Shown piece after piece: positions 51,360-62,960 of a DNA stretch of 64,000 bases. The DNA is taken from NCBI GenBank assembly GCA_009760855.2, contig WPIO01000036.1:26001-90000 (forward strand). The letters are read 5' to 3'. Source of the stretch: Cristatella mucedo. Taxonomy: Eukaryota; Bryozoa; Phylactolaemata; Cristatellidae. The translations under genes were made by a program, and so were the position numbers. Position 1 is the first letter of the stretch; each line of letters opens with the position of its first letter. The notes below the pieces were generated by a model. That model saw only the letters and a program-made list of their open reading frames with translations, made no database searches and had not been told where the DNA came from.

Positions 51360-51925
51360 GATTGTGCCTTTAATTTGCATGATCCCAAAGCCGGGAATTC
51401 ACTTAAATTACGACTCCTTCTGACTTGATTACATTTAAAAAGAAGCGAAGAATGCGCCTGTACCTCACAGCGTTTTCTGAGTCCTTGTGATTCGTCCTTT
51501 GTGTGCATGTGCATGCTGACACTGTGCACGCTACCACTAACCATATTACGCATACTAGCATTTAGCTCGTATGCTCCCACAGCCTGGAACTCCCTCCCGA
51601 CCTGCATCAGAACATCCCCTGACCTGACCACATTTAAAAGAAACTTAAAAACACACCTATTTAGGACAGCATTTAGTGGGTCCTTGTGATTCGTCCTCGA
51701 TGTGCTTATGCGTGCTGACACTGCATGCTGCCACTAACCACATTTGCATGCTGACCCAGTGCATGTAACCCCTAACCATGTTATTCATTTTGTTTGTTTT
51801 TCAAGCATGATTTTACTTACTATTCTGTTGCGTATCACTTTGCAGCAAATGTAAAGCGCCTAGAAAGAGATTAAGTTCTCTGAGGGCGCTTTATCAAGTG
51901 CAATATTATTATTATTATTATTATT
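51360..51925 (+). mobile_element. LINE 3' copies, two overlapping ends
   Basis: A worn copy (51,360-51,545) runs into a good one (51,546-51,925) that has the GCTCCCACAGCCTGGAACTC block, full 3' UTR, terminal hairpin and (ATT)n tail. Confidence 0.8.
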
Positions 51926-52090
51926 AGCACTGCGCATGTTACCACTAGCGATAGTACTCATGTTGACAGTGTGCATGTTACCACTAACAATATGGCCATG
52001 GTCGTGCTTCCTATATGACATATATGAAATGACCAGAAAGAGATTATGCTCTCTTCCGTGCTATACAAGTGTATTATTATTATTTTCAAT
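51926..52090 (+). mobile_element. LINE 3' fragment, diverged
   Basis: Repeats of CATGTTACCACTAAC and a worn ACCAGAAAGAGATTATGCTC terminus. 52,091-52,574 after it contains nothing recognised. Confidence 0.55.
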
Positions 52091-52574
52091 ATCATAAAAT
52101 GCAATGATCGCTACCATCAGGGATGTAAGTGATGCTGAGAAGTAGATAGGATGAAGACAAAGCATTTTCATGGTGTTCCGGGTGGGCTAAATTACTTTCG
52201 ATGGCGCTTCACTTTGCCTGACAGGAATGTGTGCATCAGCGATTTGCTGGCTTTGATACCGGGCCTCGTGAATGACAAGGGCTCAGAGAGTGATACTTGG
52301 CGTGACCGTCCCTTTCGGCTATACTGTCTCGGCCGAAGCTGAGTTCCTCTGGGATCACTCGGTCGTTACTGGCTAGCGGTTGGAGGTCACTGGTGGTTTG
52401 GCCGATCGGACTCGGCTTTCTCGACAGAGTTGGTTGCTGGGAAATGAAGTGAGCCCGGTGGACCTCAAGGTCGCGAGCCACGAACAGCAAAGGAGCACGA
52501 CGCTCTTCTGCAGCCAGGAGGAGCTGCCCATCCCCACCCAGATACTCAGGCCACAGAGGAGGCCCGACTGCTGC

Positions 52575-52650
52575 AGTAATAATAAGTATTTGAATAGTTT
52601 CCTTAGCGAACTTAATCGTTATTCAGGTGCTTCGCAACTCACTGCAAGAG
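52575..52650 (-). mobile_element. SINE-1 tail fragment
   Basis: Reverse tail with AACTTAATCGTTATTCAGGT and ATT repeats. The head is missing. Confidence 0.4.
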
Positions 52651-52794
52651 AAGAAATAACCAATATATAATGACAACCAAGGTGACCTGCTTAGGGAATC
52701 TTGCAAGGACGCCCAAGCATTATAATTAGACGGAAGGACGCGAATGGACACAGGAAGAGACTCCGTTCGAGGGTTAATGGAAACCCTGGTTAGT

Positions 52795-53025
52795 AACGTG
52801 CTGACACTGTGCATGCTGCCAATAACCACACTTGCATGCTGACCCTGTGCATTTCACCCATAACCAAGGTTATTCTTGTTGTTTATCAAGCATTATACCT
52901 ACCACTCACCATTCGATAAGTGTTTCCTTTGCAGCAAATGCAAAGTTGCTAGTAAGAGATTGAGTTCTCTGAGGGAGCTTTATCAGATGTATTATTATTA
53001 TCATTATCATTATTATTATTATTAA
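52795..53025 (+). mobile_element. LINE 3' UTR and tail
   Basis: Complete 3' UTR blocks, a slightly mutated terminus (GTTGCTAGTAAGAGATTGAG) and an ATT/ATC tail. Confidence 0.85.
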
Positions 53026-53034
53026 CATGCACAG

Positions 53035-53820
53035 GAAATCAACCAAACGGTTTCCGAAAAGCGGTTGGTACGATGCTTGGCCTGGTGGGGAAGTAGATCT
53101 GATAGGTAGGCTGGAGCCAAAGAATGAAGGGACCTAAAAGTGAGAGACAAACCTTGAAGTCAATCCGTTCCTTGACTGGTAGCCAGTGCTGGTCGGCGAG
53201 AAGTGGCGTGATGTGGCAACTGTGATGCTCACGACAGATAAGCCTCGACGGTAAGTTCCTAGCATGGGGGGATTAGTAACTGAAGGCACGATCTATCATT
53301 AATAGTTAGTTAGGAGCACAAGTAATCGACCAGGCTCAGAAAAGCGGGTAGTGTGCCGACATTGTGAAGGTAGGCGTGATGTTGAACTTATTCAAATTGG
53401 CAGGCCTGAGCAGCAGAATGGAGGGGCCTTGAGGTGAAAGATGCTACTAGATTGGCAGCCAGTACTGATTGATGAGCGATTGCGAAAATGTGGTGGTTAC
53501 GACGTTTACTACAGATATAGCTAGCTGCCGAATTTTTCGCTAGATCTAAAAGTCTTATTGCACGGGCAGGAAGGCCTTTAAGTATTAACGTACAGATTTC
53601 TAGCAGGGATGTTACGAATACACGGGTCAGCTTTGTCGTGGTGACCCGATTTTTATAAAGTTACGTAGTTGAAAGTAGGCAGACTTGACTGTGTCGCAAG
53701 TGTGCCCGTCCAGCGACAAGTCATTTTGAAAGAGACCACCCAGATTCTACGCAGACACTAGAGGAGACATGTTGGTCAAACCGGTTTGGAGAGTTAGGCT
53801 TTCATGGAGTACAAGAACTA
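53035..53820 (-). mobile_element. Two LINE lineages in tandem, minus strand
   Basis: 53,035-53,260 is main-family RT-end sequence (encoding SLAPAYLSDL on the minus strand). 53,270-53,820 is equivalent RT sequence of a diverged lineage with the same order of motifs but a different spelling. 53,821-55,461 beyond shows only a poly-G run at 54,208-54,218, a short GGGCCA-type tandem near 54,650 and a CA-rich tract. Confidence 0.65.
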
Positions 53821-55249
53821 AAGCCGGGGTTTCCACAAGAATCGAATTTAATACAGACACGAATCAAATGATCAAAGGTCAAAGGATCGGTGTGAGAGGA
53901 CACTCAAATAGTAATTCGCTCATAAAAGCAAGGTTGTTGTAACGAATCTGAATCCTTAGAGAGTCTCAGTAATCATAAGCTATCTTGCTGCTACTGCAAG
54001 AACGGTGAAGATACAACCGGAAAAAGTAGAAATCTAGAAATGGTATGCAAAAAACAGAAGACACGTCACAATGAACAGAGACTGGTCTAGGAGACCTGTG
54101 TACAATAAATATAGGTGGCTTAAGTGTAATTAGTTCAGACGGTCAATTGATGTAAAATCGGAAAGATGCTCTATGAAAGTGCTAAAAGCCACAAGGCCAA
54201 CCACCGGGGGGGGGGGGAAGCAGTGGACAGAAAAAGCAGTGATCTCGTATTAAAAGATAGGGTCGATAACTTGGACAAGTCGCATGCTCTTTCAGCCAAA
54301 ACTGTAAACATGTGCGTGTTTAAATGGCACGTGGAATCTCGCTAAATTCTGTGGGAATACTCTCTACTCAGTGCCGTGCAGATAGAACAACTTTCGGATC
54401 TCATTCATTCTCGTCTCACTCCTTTCCCTAGGTCTAGCGGTAGATCACGAAAAGTCACGAACAGGTCAGGCCACTGGCTAGTCGGGCATGTCGGAAGCAA
54501 TTTTATGAGGACCGCGAAAGAATAATCGCCTCTACTCGGTGCACTAAACCGTAACAGAGCTGTCTATATATTGTACTTAAAACCGAAGCTTTTAATGCTC
54601 TATTTTGGCAGTAGCGTGTGGATGGCAGTTACAAGGGCTGGAGCGCTTGCTGGGCCATTAGCTGGGCCACTAGCTGGGCACTGGCTATTATCGCAGAGCT
54701 ATAACGACCAAGAACTATGGCAAGCCTTTCTGGGAGTCACTATCTAGGGATACAACTGTCTCTTCTCACCAGAGAAGGTCAATAATGACCGTCGCTCCAG
54801 CAGACATTACTGCAGCCCAGTCTGTGGCTGTCGAATAGACCGTTCTACACTGCAGACATGAAATCGTCAAATTAAGGTATGGCACGGTCTTTGTTCTGGC
54901 ACGGCACTCGACAAAAACCTACGTGTATTGGTGCTGCACCTACAAGTCAACAGCGAGTCACCTCCGAAGCTCAGAGCTTCACCGACATTTGTCTCGCGTC
55001 GGCGTGGGCTAACGCCGTTACGAGCTCTGTGTTTGGAGCTCGCGGAGAGTAGCGCAGAAGCCGCCAAAGATAATTGGTAGCAGTGTGCAAATTTCAATCA
55101 TTAACTCTACCAGTGTTTTGTATTTCTCTCACAAACTCGCCTAAAACCACATCCACCCACCTAGCACACGTGTACGCAGGTAAGCATACACATCGCGAAC
55201 TCATGAATACACACTCGTTCACTCGAGCACAAAGACGCCCACACATTTG

Positions 55250-55325
55250 CACACACGTGCGAATGCGCCCGCGCACAAACACACACATACATGCACACAT
55301 ACACACATACATACACAGGCACTCA
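55250..55325. repeat. CA-rich microsatellite
   Basis: Imperfect (CA)n/(CACATA)n run about 140 bp downstream of the FN3 exon donor. Confidence 0.8.
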
Positions 55326-55461
55326 CTTTCGTGCAACTGCATTCTAAATGTAGTAAATACGAAGGGTCGTTACATTGTAGAGTATCGGTCAGCCAGCGAT
55401 ACACACTCGTCTTGCCATCGGTGCTGTTTCAACCGGACAACTTTTCGATTCCGTCACTTAC

Positions 55462-55806
55462 CTGCTCGAGTGACATTCACTGCCGCGAAGATCGGATCGC
55501 TGTGAGCGGTGGATCTGTAGGTGACGACACTAAAATTCCACTGTCCAGCTGCTGCAGTCTCGCTGATGAGCTGCCGTTGGACGGTGTACTGACTGCACGG
55601 TGCCGCACAGGCGCCGAGCACACGCCAGCCGCTGCCGTCCACGCAGGCCGAGACCAGATAAGAGAGCGACGAATCTACTGCTGCTGCTGCTGCTCCACTG
55701 CCGCCGCCGCCGCTGCTCCGCCCCGGCTGGACCCATGACAGGCTGATGAGTGCGTCGGTCACTTCGGCACTGAGGTTGGCCACGGATGGTGGCGCAGGCA
55801 TCTGAT
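55462..55806 (-). CDS. Fibronectin type III domain exon of a cell-surface receptor
   Basis: 345-bp exon, phase 1 to phase 1, the classic symmetric arrangement of a shuffled extracellular module. It has a strong donor (GTAAGT at 55,461) and a plausible acceptor at 55,807. It encodes one FN3 domain: PAPPSVANLSAEVTD at the start, the SLSWVQP Trp strand, a Gly/Ser/Ala-rich loop, SYLVSACVDGSGW, and a WNFSVVTYRSTAHSDP strand with the conserved Tyr and Ser. It ends NVTRA and contains two N-glycosylation sequons (NFS, NVT). The next exon downstream is the TM segment, so this is the membrane-proximal domain. More FN3 or Ig exons are expected upstream but I found none before the window edge. Confidence 0.8.
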
Positions 55807-56569
55807 CTTCAAGAGATAACGCAAATGTGAACAACAGGGCTCCAATGGCTGGCGAGAGAGCGTCTTCAATCGAGTTGGACACTGCGAATGGGCTCAAAGT
55901 GCGAGGCGGCGGCTTTCAGACAGGCCTGCCAGGCTCTCGTAGGCTTGTCGGTGGCAGCCGCTGGACAACTGCCGCCGAGCGAACAGGCACGGCTAATGCT
56001 CCTTTCCCACGACCAAACTTGCAGTGATCTCAGATGGAGAATCGTTCATTTTCTGCTTCTCAGGCTTCTTCCAAACTAGTGGTCTGCTCAAATCACCAGT
56101 GGTCGAGTCAAACTCGTACACTGCTACTGCCGCTGCATTGCAGATCAGTGAAGCTGTGTGGCTGAGTCACACTGAGGCTCCGAGAGGCTGGTGGGGGGCG
56201 CGGCACGGGGTGGGGCGGGGCTTGAGTTGACAAGGAGTGGCACGGGTTAGAGTGGCGGCGATGAACGCCGATAATTGCTAACTGCTTTCACGCTATCGCT
56301 TAGCTACGAGCTCCAGCTAGACTGATTGTTAACCCTGATTTGCATGCCAATACAGTCTAGACCTAGTTCTAATTCCGATACCAGGAACTATCTCTCGAGG
56401 AACAGCAGCCTAGCCTTTCGAAATTTTTTTGGCGGCAAATTCGAAAGGCGACGTATTGCCTGGTAATATAATAAGAGGAGCTCTGCCCGAAATGGTGCTG
56501 GAGCGATGTGCAAAAAAAATACATATTGAGAATGAGTAGTTGCTCTCTAAGTGTGAAGGAAGGAGTTCG

Positions 56570-56715
56570 TCACACCTATTCTGCTTGCAACCGAACGCGT
56601 ACCAAAAGTAGGCTTTGAGTTTGCCATAGAAAACTCTCCAGTTTAACAACCACATAAGCCTAGTGGTTTTGTGGAATTACATGTGGAGATCAATTACATT
56701 GTATTACCTACTTTG
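56570..56715. repeat. Dispersed repeat family C, copy 3
   Basis: GCAACCGAACGCGTACCAAA, GAGTTTGCCATAGAAAACTC and GTGGTTTTGTGGAATTACAT match the copies at 21,240 (same orientation) and 33,775 and 58,265 (opposite). 55,807-56,569 and 56,716-58,009 beside it hold no supported feature. Confidence 0.6.
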
Positions 56716-58009
56716 GCTACATAGACTGGCAGGCTCCCCCGACTTCTGCCAACAATATAGCGATATTCGTTCCGGTATCGGTCTGCATCTTTACCATTGG
56801 GGGGGGCGGCTGCTGGGCTCGCGATCTTAGTGTTATCCCGAGCATCAAATACCATTATTTTGTGGTTTACATAAGCACCCTGTTATAAGGCTTTAATTAG
56901 CATCTGCAGTATTTGTACTTGCGGACTGATATTTTGCAATTGTATAGGCACCAGCTATGAGACCTGGAGGATATCAATTCTTCACCAACTATGCAAGCAC
57001 TTCACAGTGTGCAAGTACCTGAAAGCCGCTATTGCGTCCTCAGCTTCGCTTGTATATGTGAGGTGCGAAAGCTGGCGAAAAGGGCTCAAACTTAGCGGCT
57101 GGGGTTGAGACTTGGTCGATATGGGGTTCGGCATTAGCTTGCGAAGCTATTTTTGTAATGTTTCGCCTCGTGGCCGCCCGAAGTAGGAACCTCGTATTCG
57201 TCATTATTGTCTTCTGCTTAGCAGCCCAAGAGAAGTAGTTGTCTACCATGCGCGCTTAAAAAATCGCTCCCAGAGATGTAATAGCACAGAGTAATTGAAA
57301 AACAGCGTATAATGATGCATAGACAATCATGCAGCAGCTTATCATTGTGTCGTTCTTGGACTCTCGCATGCGACAGCGAACAGGAAGAAACATGGCAGCA
57401 GTTTAGTGCCACCGCGATTAACAACATGCACTTAACCGAGCAAAGGCAAACATTCGAAGCATATAGGAAAATATCAGGTTGAGAACAAAGTTCGTGCGCT
57501 GTAATTTTCATAGCACTTTAGTGAAATAGTAATTTAATGGATTTAATATTTATTAACATGATGCACAAACTTTTCCCTCAACCTTATAATACAGCTTTAT
57601 TGAGCCCCGAGAAAGCTGTGCGGAACACATTCGTATTTAGCTGACTTATGTGAGAGCTTGCATGGTTTAAAGTAAATGCAGAAGGTGACGGAATCTGGTA
57701 GAGAATTCACGACTTCCTATGCATGCGAACTGAAAGGCTGGTGAAAATATCTCCGTTTAGAGCAAGATGGTCACGCTACAGAGAAATTCCAAACAGGAAA
57801 GAAAAAATCACTTATTTCAGCCGTACGTTTATGGTTTCCCATGAGTATGGTTACTGATAAATACATCGTATTTATAGAAAGCAAGTATTTTGGTATTGTG
57901 TACTGTAGGCATAGCTGGCCGCTGGTCTTGGCATTTCCATTGGGCTCCTCAAGATGGCAACGGTCGTAGTCAGCATGAAGAGAACCAGAGAGCCAACTAC
58001 GAGGCCTCA

Positions 58010-58175
58010 GGGATGCGATAGCCCAGGAGGTAATCGCTCTTCACGACCAATGTTGTAGGTTCGAATCCTGCAGTTGGGTGGTGACACTTTATTGCCAACA
58101 GCAAGCGGTGGTGATTGCCGGTAAGGCTTTTCTGCCGCTATGCAAATGAGGCCGTTAAATAAGCTAAGATTTTAT
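58010..58175 (+). mobile_element. SINE-2, good copy
   Basis: A-box part GATAGCCCAGGAGGTAATCG, perfect B box GGTTCGAATCC, and the GGTGATTGCCGGTAAGGCTT body. Confidence 0.8.
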
Positions 58176-58264
58176 TTTAATTTTTAATTTTATCGGTCTG
58201 CGTGATGTATAATGAAGAAGCAGCACGGGCATTCAATGTGGAGCCAATAATCGACGCGACACCA

Positions 58265-58520
58265 CGACTGAGCGCTAATGTAATGTAATGCATCTCCGTC
58301 TGTGACTCCACAAATCAATACCGACTATGTGGGTGTTACGCAGAAAAGTTTTGTATAGCGCACTCACAGCCTCGGCGGCTTTCGGTACGCATTCGGTAGC
58401 CAACAGACTTCAACTCACGCAACAAAGAAAAAGTGGGAAGCATAGCAGAGTCACGAGAGCAGTTGGGGTAGTGAGTAACATGGAAGTAGCAATTCAGGAT
58501 CGCTGAAAAGGATGAGCCAT
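58265..58520. repeat. Dispersed repeat family C, copy 4
   Basis: TAATGTAATGCATCTCCGTC, then CTATGTGGGTGTTACGCAGA, then GGCTTTCGGTACGCATTCGG, then GAGAGCAGTTGGGGTAGTGA. A further short match to the family start occurs near 58,725-58,800. Confidence 0.75.
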
Positions 58521-58959
58521 AGTCGGCAGCAGGAGAGTAGTTGTCATTGCGTAAGAAAAGCCTGGGCCTCTCGGCCTTGGCCGCGATTGAGCCCCTTGTA
58601 GCCCACTGCAGCTTACAATAATGAAGCTGCCAGCACGTAAGATGCATGCCCGGGGAGTTGCAGAGAGGGACGAGCATGCCTACGTGCAATGCCTTCATGT
58701 GCCACAAGGACGTCGTGCTTCCTAATGTAACGTAATGTGACAGTCCGTCTGTGGCTTCTTCATAAAGCCACAATCCGGTAGCTTCCGAGCTCTCGGTTCC
58801 GGGTTTCCTGTTCCAGAGTGATCTTTAGCTGCACGGCCAAATCGGCTCCCCCAGTCACGTCTCGTCTACTTACTTTCGGCGAGGTGCCGTCGAAAAGAAT
58901 TCGGGCCTGCTAAGACACGGATCAATGCATCCAGATTGGTCCGCGAAGCTGTGACGTCC

Positions 58960-59260
58960 CGAAGAGACGTCCGTACCGCACCACTTGAAGTATCTCATGT
59001 GCAGTAGAACGCTCGCACTCGGTGCAAAACTCTGCTGCTAGACTTATCTCTCGTGAGCGTTGCAACTGCAGCAGTACACCACTGCCCGCCAATCTGCACC
59101 GGCAGCCTATCGAGTGGCTTTTCGACCTCGAGGTCGCGTCACTCGCCTCGAGGTCCCTATACTCTCTTGCTCCGCCCTAACTATCTGAATTACATCATGA
59201 TCGAGCCGCTCGTCGCACCATCCAATCCTCCGACTTCCGGGTCATTTGGTTTGACTCTTT
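58960..59260 (+). mobile_element. LINE fragment, strongly diverged
   Basis: Carries the CTCGTGAGCGTTGCAACTGC and CTGCACCGGCAGCCTAT segments of the RT end. GC content is higher than in the other copies. Confidence 0.55.
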
Positions 59261-59489
59261 GACCTTTGACTCTTTTTTAAATCCATTCGAGACCGTGTAG
59301 CCACCGCAGGGCGTCTCCTAAACGCACACGCCGAATAGCCGTCGGAGCCGCTGCCTCACTTGTGCGGACGATTATGAATAGGGCCACAGGGCCAAGATCG
59401 TCGGGGTTTGTAGTTCTTCGCCTTAGGATGCAAAATTTTATCCCCACATGAAGTCTTTTGATCTTATGTAGGATACAATTACAGCATTA

Positions 59490-60690
59490 GTGTGGTCTCA
59501 AAGCCTGGAACTCGAAATCGACTGGTATCGCATTATCGCTCCCGATTCGACGACGTTCAAAAGGAAGTCAAAACAATTACCTGTTCCCAAACACCTCTGC
59601 TCCATCCGACTGAATTAAAAATATGGAAAAAACCAGCTGATTCTGGTGCCTCATGTTCATGTAGCGACCAAAGAGCGGCGATCACCTCCGCTTGCAATAA
59701 ATTGCAGTTGGCAATCAAGAACGGACTGCCGCATGACCCTAACCTACATCCTACAATCAACTTACTAGTTATGGGCAAACAAGTTGTGGCTCGGATATTG
59801 GAAAGCTCGACGCTCAAAATAGGCTCTGACAGCACAATGAATATCCCGTTGAATCTTCGCGAAATCTAGGTGTCCTGTTCCGGAGCGACTTAGCACTAGG
59901 CGACCGAATCTGCTCCGCAGAAAGTCTGCCTACCTTCAGCTACGTAAGATTGCTCAAAATCGGACTTGCTTAGACAGGGATACTAAATCAAAATGGGTCC
60001 ACGCATTTTTAACATCCCGTCTCGACTTCTGCAATTCACGGCCTGCTGGTCTAACGGTGTGTGCTATCAGGCACTTACAGCTGGTGCACAACTCGGCAGC
60101 TAGGCTTGTCTGTCGCGAGCGTCGCAGTTGCCACATCACACCACTTCTTGCCAACCTGCACTGGCTCCCAATTCAGCAGCGCATCGACTTCAAGGTTCAC
60201 GCTTAGGTCTCGTTCTTCTCTGGCCTAGCCTACCTTATCAGAACTACTCACCCACCAGGCTAAGCATCGTAGCAACCATTTTTGCGAATCAGATCGTTAA
60301 TCTACATCTCATACGAACCTAAAATTCTTTGGAAACCGTGCCTTTATTTCGTATGCTCCCAAAGCCTGGAACTAGCTCCCGACTTCCGTCGCGATAGCTC
60401 CCGAATTGACCACATTTCAAAAGAAGGTAAATAGCACCTATTTGTCACATCATTTAGTGTGTCCCTGTGACTTGACCTTTATGTGCTCATGCGTGCTGAC
60501 ACTGTGCTTGCTGACATTAACCATACTTGCATGCTGACCCTGAGCATGTCACCCCTTACCATATTAATATTGTTGTTTAGTGAGCATGCTACCACTAACC
60601 ATTCAATCGTGCTTCCTTTGCAGCAAATGTAAAGCGCCTAGAAAGAGATTGAGTTCTTTGAGGGCGCTAAATCAAATGTATTGTTATTAT
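59490..60690 (+). mobile_element. LINE fragments, one long copy to the 3' tail
   Basis: 59,490-59,580 is a scrap of the C-terminal region. 59,745-60,690 is a longer copy that starts upstream of the SVRNLGV-type block and runs through the RT end, 3' UTR and GCGCCTAGAAAGAGATTGAG terminus. Several frame breaks occur. Confidence 0.8.
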
Positions 60691-60745
60691 AAGGAGATGA
60701 AGTTATCGGAGGGCACAATACAAATGTATTGATTATTATTATCAT
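60691..60745 (+). mobile_element. LINE 3' terminus scrap
   Basis: GATGAAGTTATCGGAGGGCA with an ATT tail, stacked directly behind the previous LINE end. 60,746-61,419 after it holds nothing beyond a worn AATGCCTAGAAAGAG word near 60,860. Confidence 0.5.
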
Positions 60746-61419
60746 AAAATGGGTCGTGAAGTACCTGACGAGTAGTCGCTACGACCCAGAAATCTTCACG
60801 TTTATCTTGTAACGGTGGGACTAACCAGTTGACACGTTTCCTTTTCAGCATAGGTAAAATGCCTAGAAAGAGAATCGGTGGAATCAAGGAGGACTTTAAA
60901 ATGTTCTTATTAGTGCAGCCGGTGCAAGATGCAACAGCCAATAATGCATGCAACATATCTATTTGCATATCGGTAAATACTTATACGAACCTTACATAAG
61001 GCCTATACCGTCGCGAACATGAAAATGACGAAATAACGTCTGTGAAGGTTAGGGTGTCTGCAAAAACTCGAGCCCAGACCGAAGAAACAGCGGCATCCGA
61101 GCGGGGCTATGAGAGTGGCATTTCGGACTTCGTATGACTGCGCTTAGGTGGAATAACATATGGAAATTGGTGGGAATACCAGGTTATGTCTGCATATATC
61201 TATATATGTCTATGGATACGCCTGTATGTCTACAAATGGCTACAAGCCAACCAGTACAAGGGAGGAGTCAGTATGTCGCCCCAGAAAGAAACTGGCGGTA
61301 GCAGGTAGTGTCGGAAGTTGCCGTGGTTCAAGCTCCATTTGCTTCCATTTGACCCCGTGCATCCTGTTTCGCATCTCTTTTACTTTAGCAAAGCATTTAG
61401 CGAAGTAGAAAAGTAATGT

Positions 61420-61580
61420 AATGGCCAGCTGATTCAATTGCCTCGATCGACACGTCGGCATACAAACCTCGGGGCTTGCAGCGGGCAGTAAGGGATCGCC
61501 AGCTGCAGGATTCAAACTCACGACCCGCGTCGTGAAGTGCAAGCGCCTTACTCCCTGGGCTAGGACCCGGGGCCGACCTG
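61420..61580 (-). mobile_element. SINE-2 copy
   Basis: GCAGGATTCAAACTCACGAC (mutated B box, reverse) and CGCCTTACTCCCTGGGCTA (A-box end). Confidence 0.7.
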
Positions 61581-61711
61581 TATTGCTAGGGATGCGGTCG
61601 GAAAACTAGACGTTGGAACGCCGCGTCCACAATATCTGGTCAGTGCTGCTTTCCCTTGCTAGCTTTTGGTCCGGCTCAAATGAAGTGCTGCGATTTTTGT
61701 GTATTACCACA

Positions 61712-61713
<2 letters not shown>

Positions 61714-61784
<71 letters not shown>
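61714..61784. repeat. (CT)n microsatellite
   Basis: About 70 bp of pure (CT)n. A separate (GA)n follows at about 61,945-62,012, so the two could pair as an inverted repeat. 62,013-62,960 beyond has no supported gene. Confidence 0.95.
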
Positions 61785-61789
<5 letters not shown>

Positions 61790-61944
61790 AGTAGGATCGG
61801 CTGAATGTACACGCAAAGCAGTCAAAGCAGTCAATTGCCAGTATTAGAATGGTCTTGGTGCATTTTTATGGGCACACATCGGTCTCGTGTATGACGAAGG
61901 CACGAGTATCACAAGGGAAGACATTAGCTGGAAATAAGTTTAAA

Positions 61945-61975
<31 letters not shown>

Positions 61976-62012
61976 GCAGGGGAGCCAGAAGGAGAGGGAG
62001 AGAGAGAGAGAG
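61945..62012. repeat. (GA)n microsatellite, interrupted
   Basis: GA runs broken by GGGAGCCAGAAG-type sequence. Confidence 0.9.
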
Positions 62013-62960
62013 AGGTCCTTTCGGAGACGACCTAGCTCTCTGGCATGCTGAATGGGTGTTACTGCATATTCGTGTCCGCCGTTCTGTCCGACGGCATGCG
62101 GTTGCATTTCCGTATGCGGACATCTGCGGGACAGCGTTTCACATTGAGCTCACGGCGGCGAGCTAGCCGCGCTCGCTACTGCGATTTCATCACTCATAGT
62201 AATGTGCTGCTATTGCTTCAACTGTGTTGGATTCTACTCTACCTGCTGCTGATGATGATTATGATTTATTGAGAAGGTCAGCGCTGTCGTCTGCAACAAG
62301 CGCTAGGCAGCATCTGTCAGACGCTCCAATGCATGTGCTCAGTCCCCGGAAACCGAGAAATCGGTGAAATGCGGATAGCATTAAACGGAAATCCGACGGA
62401 AAATGCTGATGATTGCAAGTGGAGCGTACAGCCAGAAATCCGCCTCGCCTTTATCGAATGCCTGAGTGAGGAGGTACTCGGCATATCTCCGTCGTTTAAC
62501 GAGTCCCCCCCCCCCCGTAGAGATGCGACCGGGATTTTTTTCAAGTGAAGCCAAGCACTGACCCCGGATGGGGGTGACCATGCAACAATTGCTGTATCGT
62601 TCGTTGATATCTGGGTTATTAACTGGGTCCGTTCGGAAAACACTTACAAAAGGGTCTGCGGCTTATTAGAACTCTCTGTAGGACTCACCATGCAGAGAAA
62701 GAGCAGCTCAAGACTATCGTCATCGCAAGAAAGCTTCTCTTCGAGACATACAAGGCTTGCTTGGTTCAAAATCCATAATCCCGAGGCGTTGTTGATGCAG
62801 AGGAGCAAAATGCAGCGTCTCCGAGCACTCCATCCGGGCACTGCCTAGCCCCACTGGCTTGACCGAATTTACCTTTTACCAATTGGCTCAGCATTGTTTA
62901 CCTTTTAGCTTTGCGGTATGCGATCTGGAGCTTTTTTGCTGGCACCATTACTGGAGGGGA

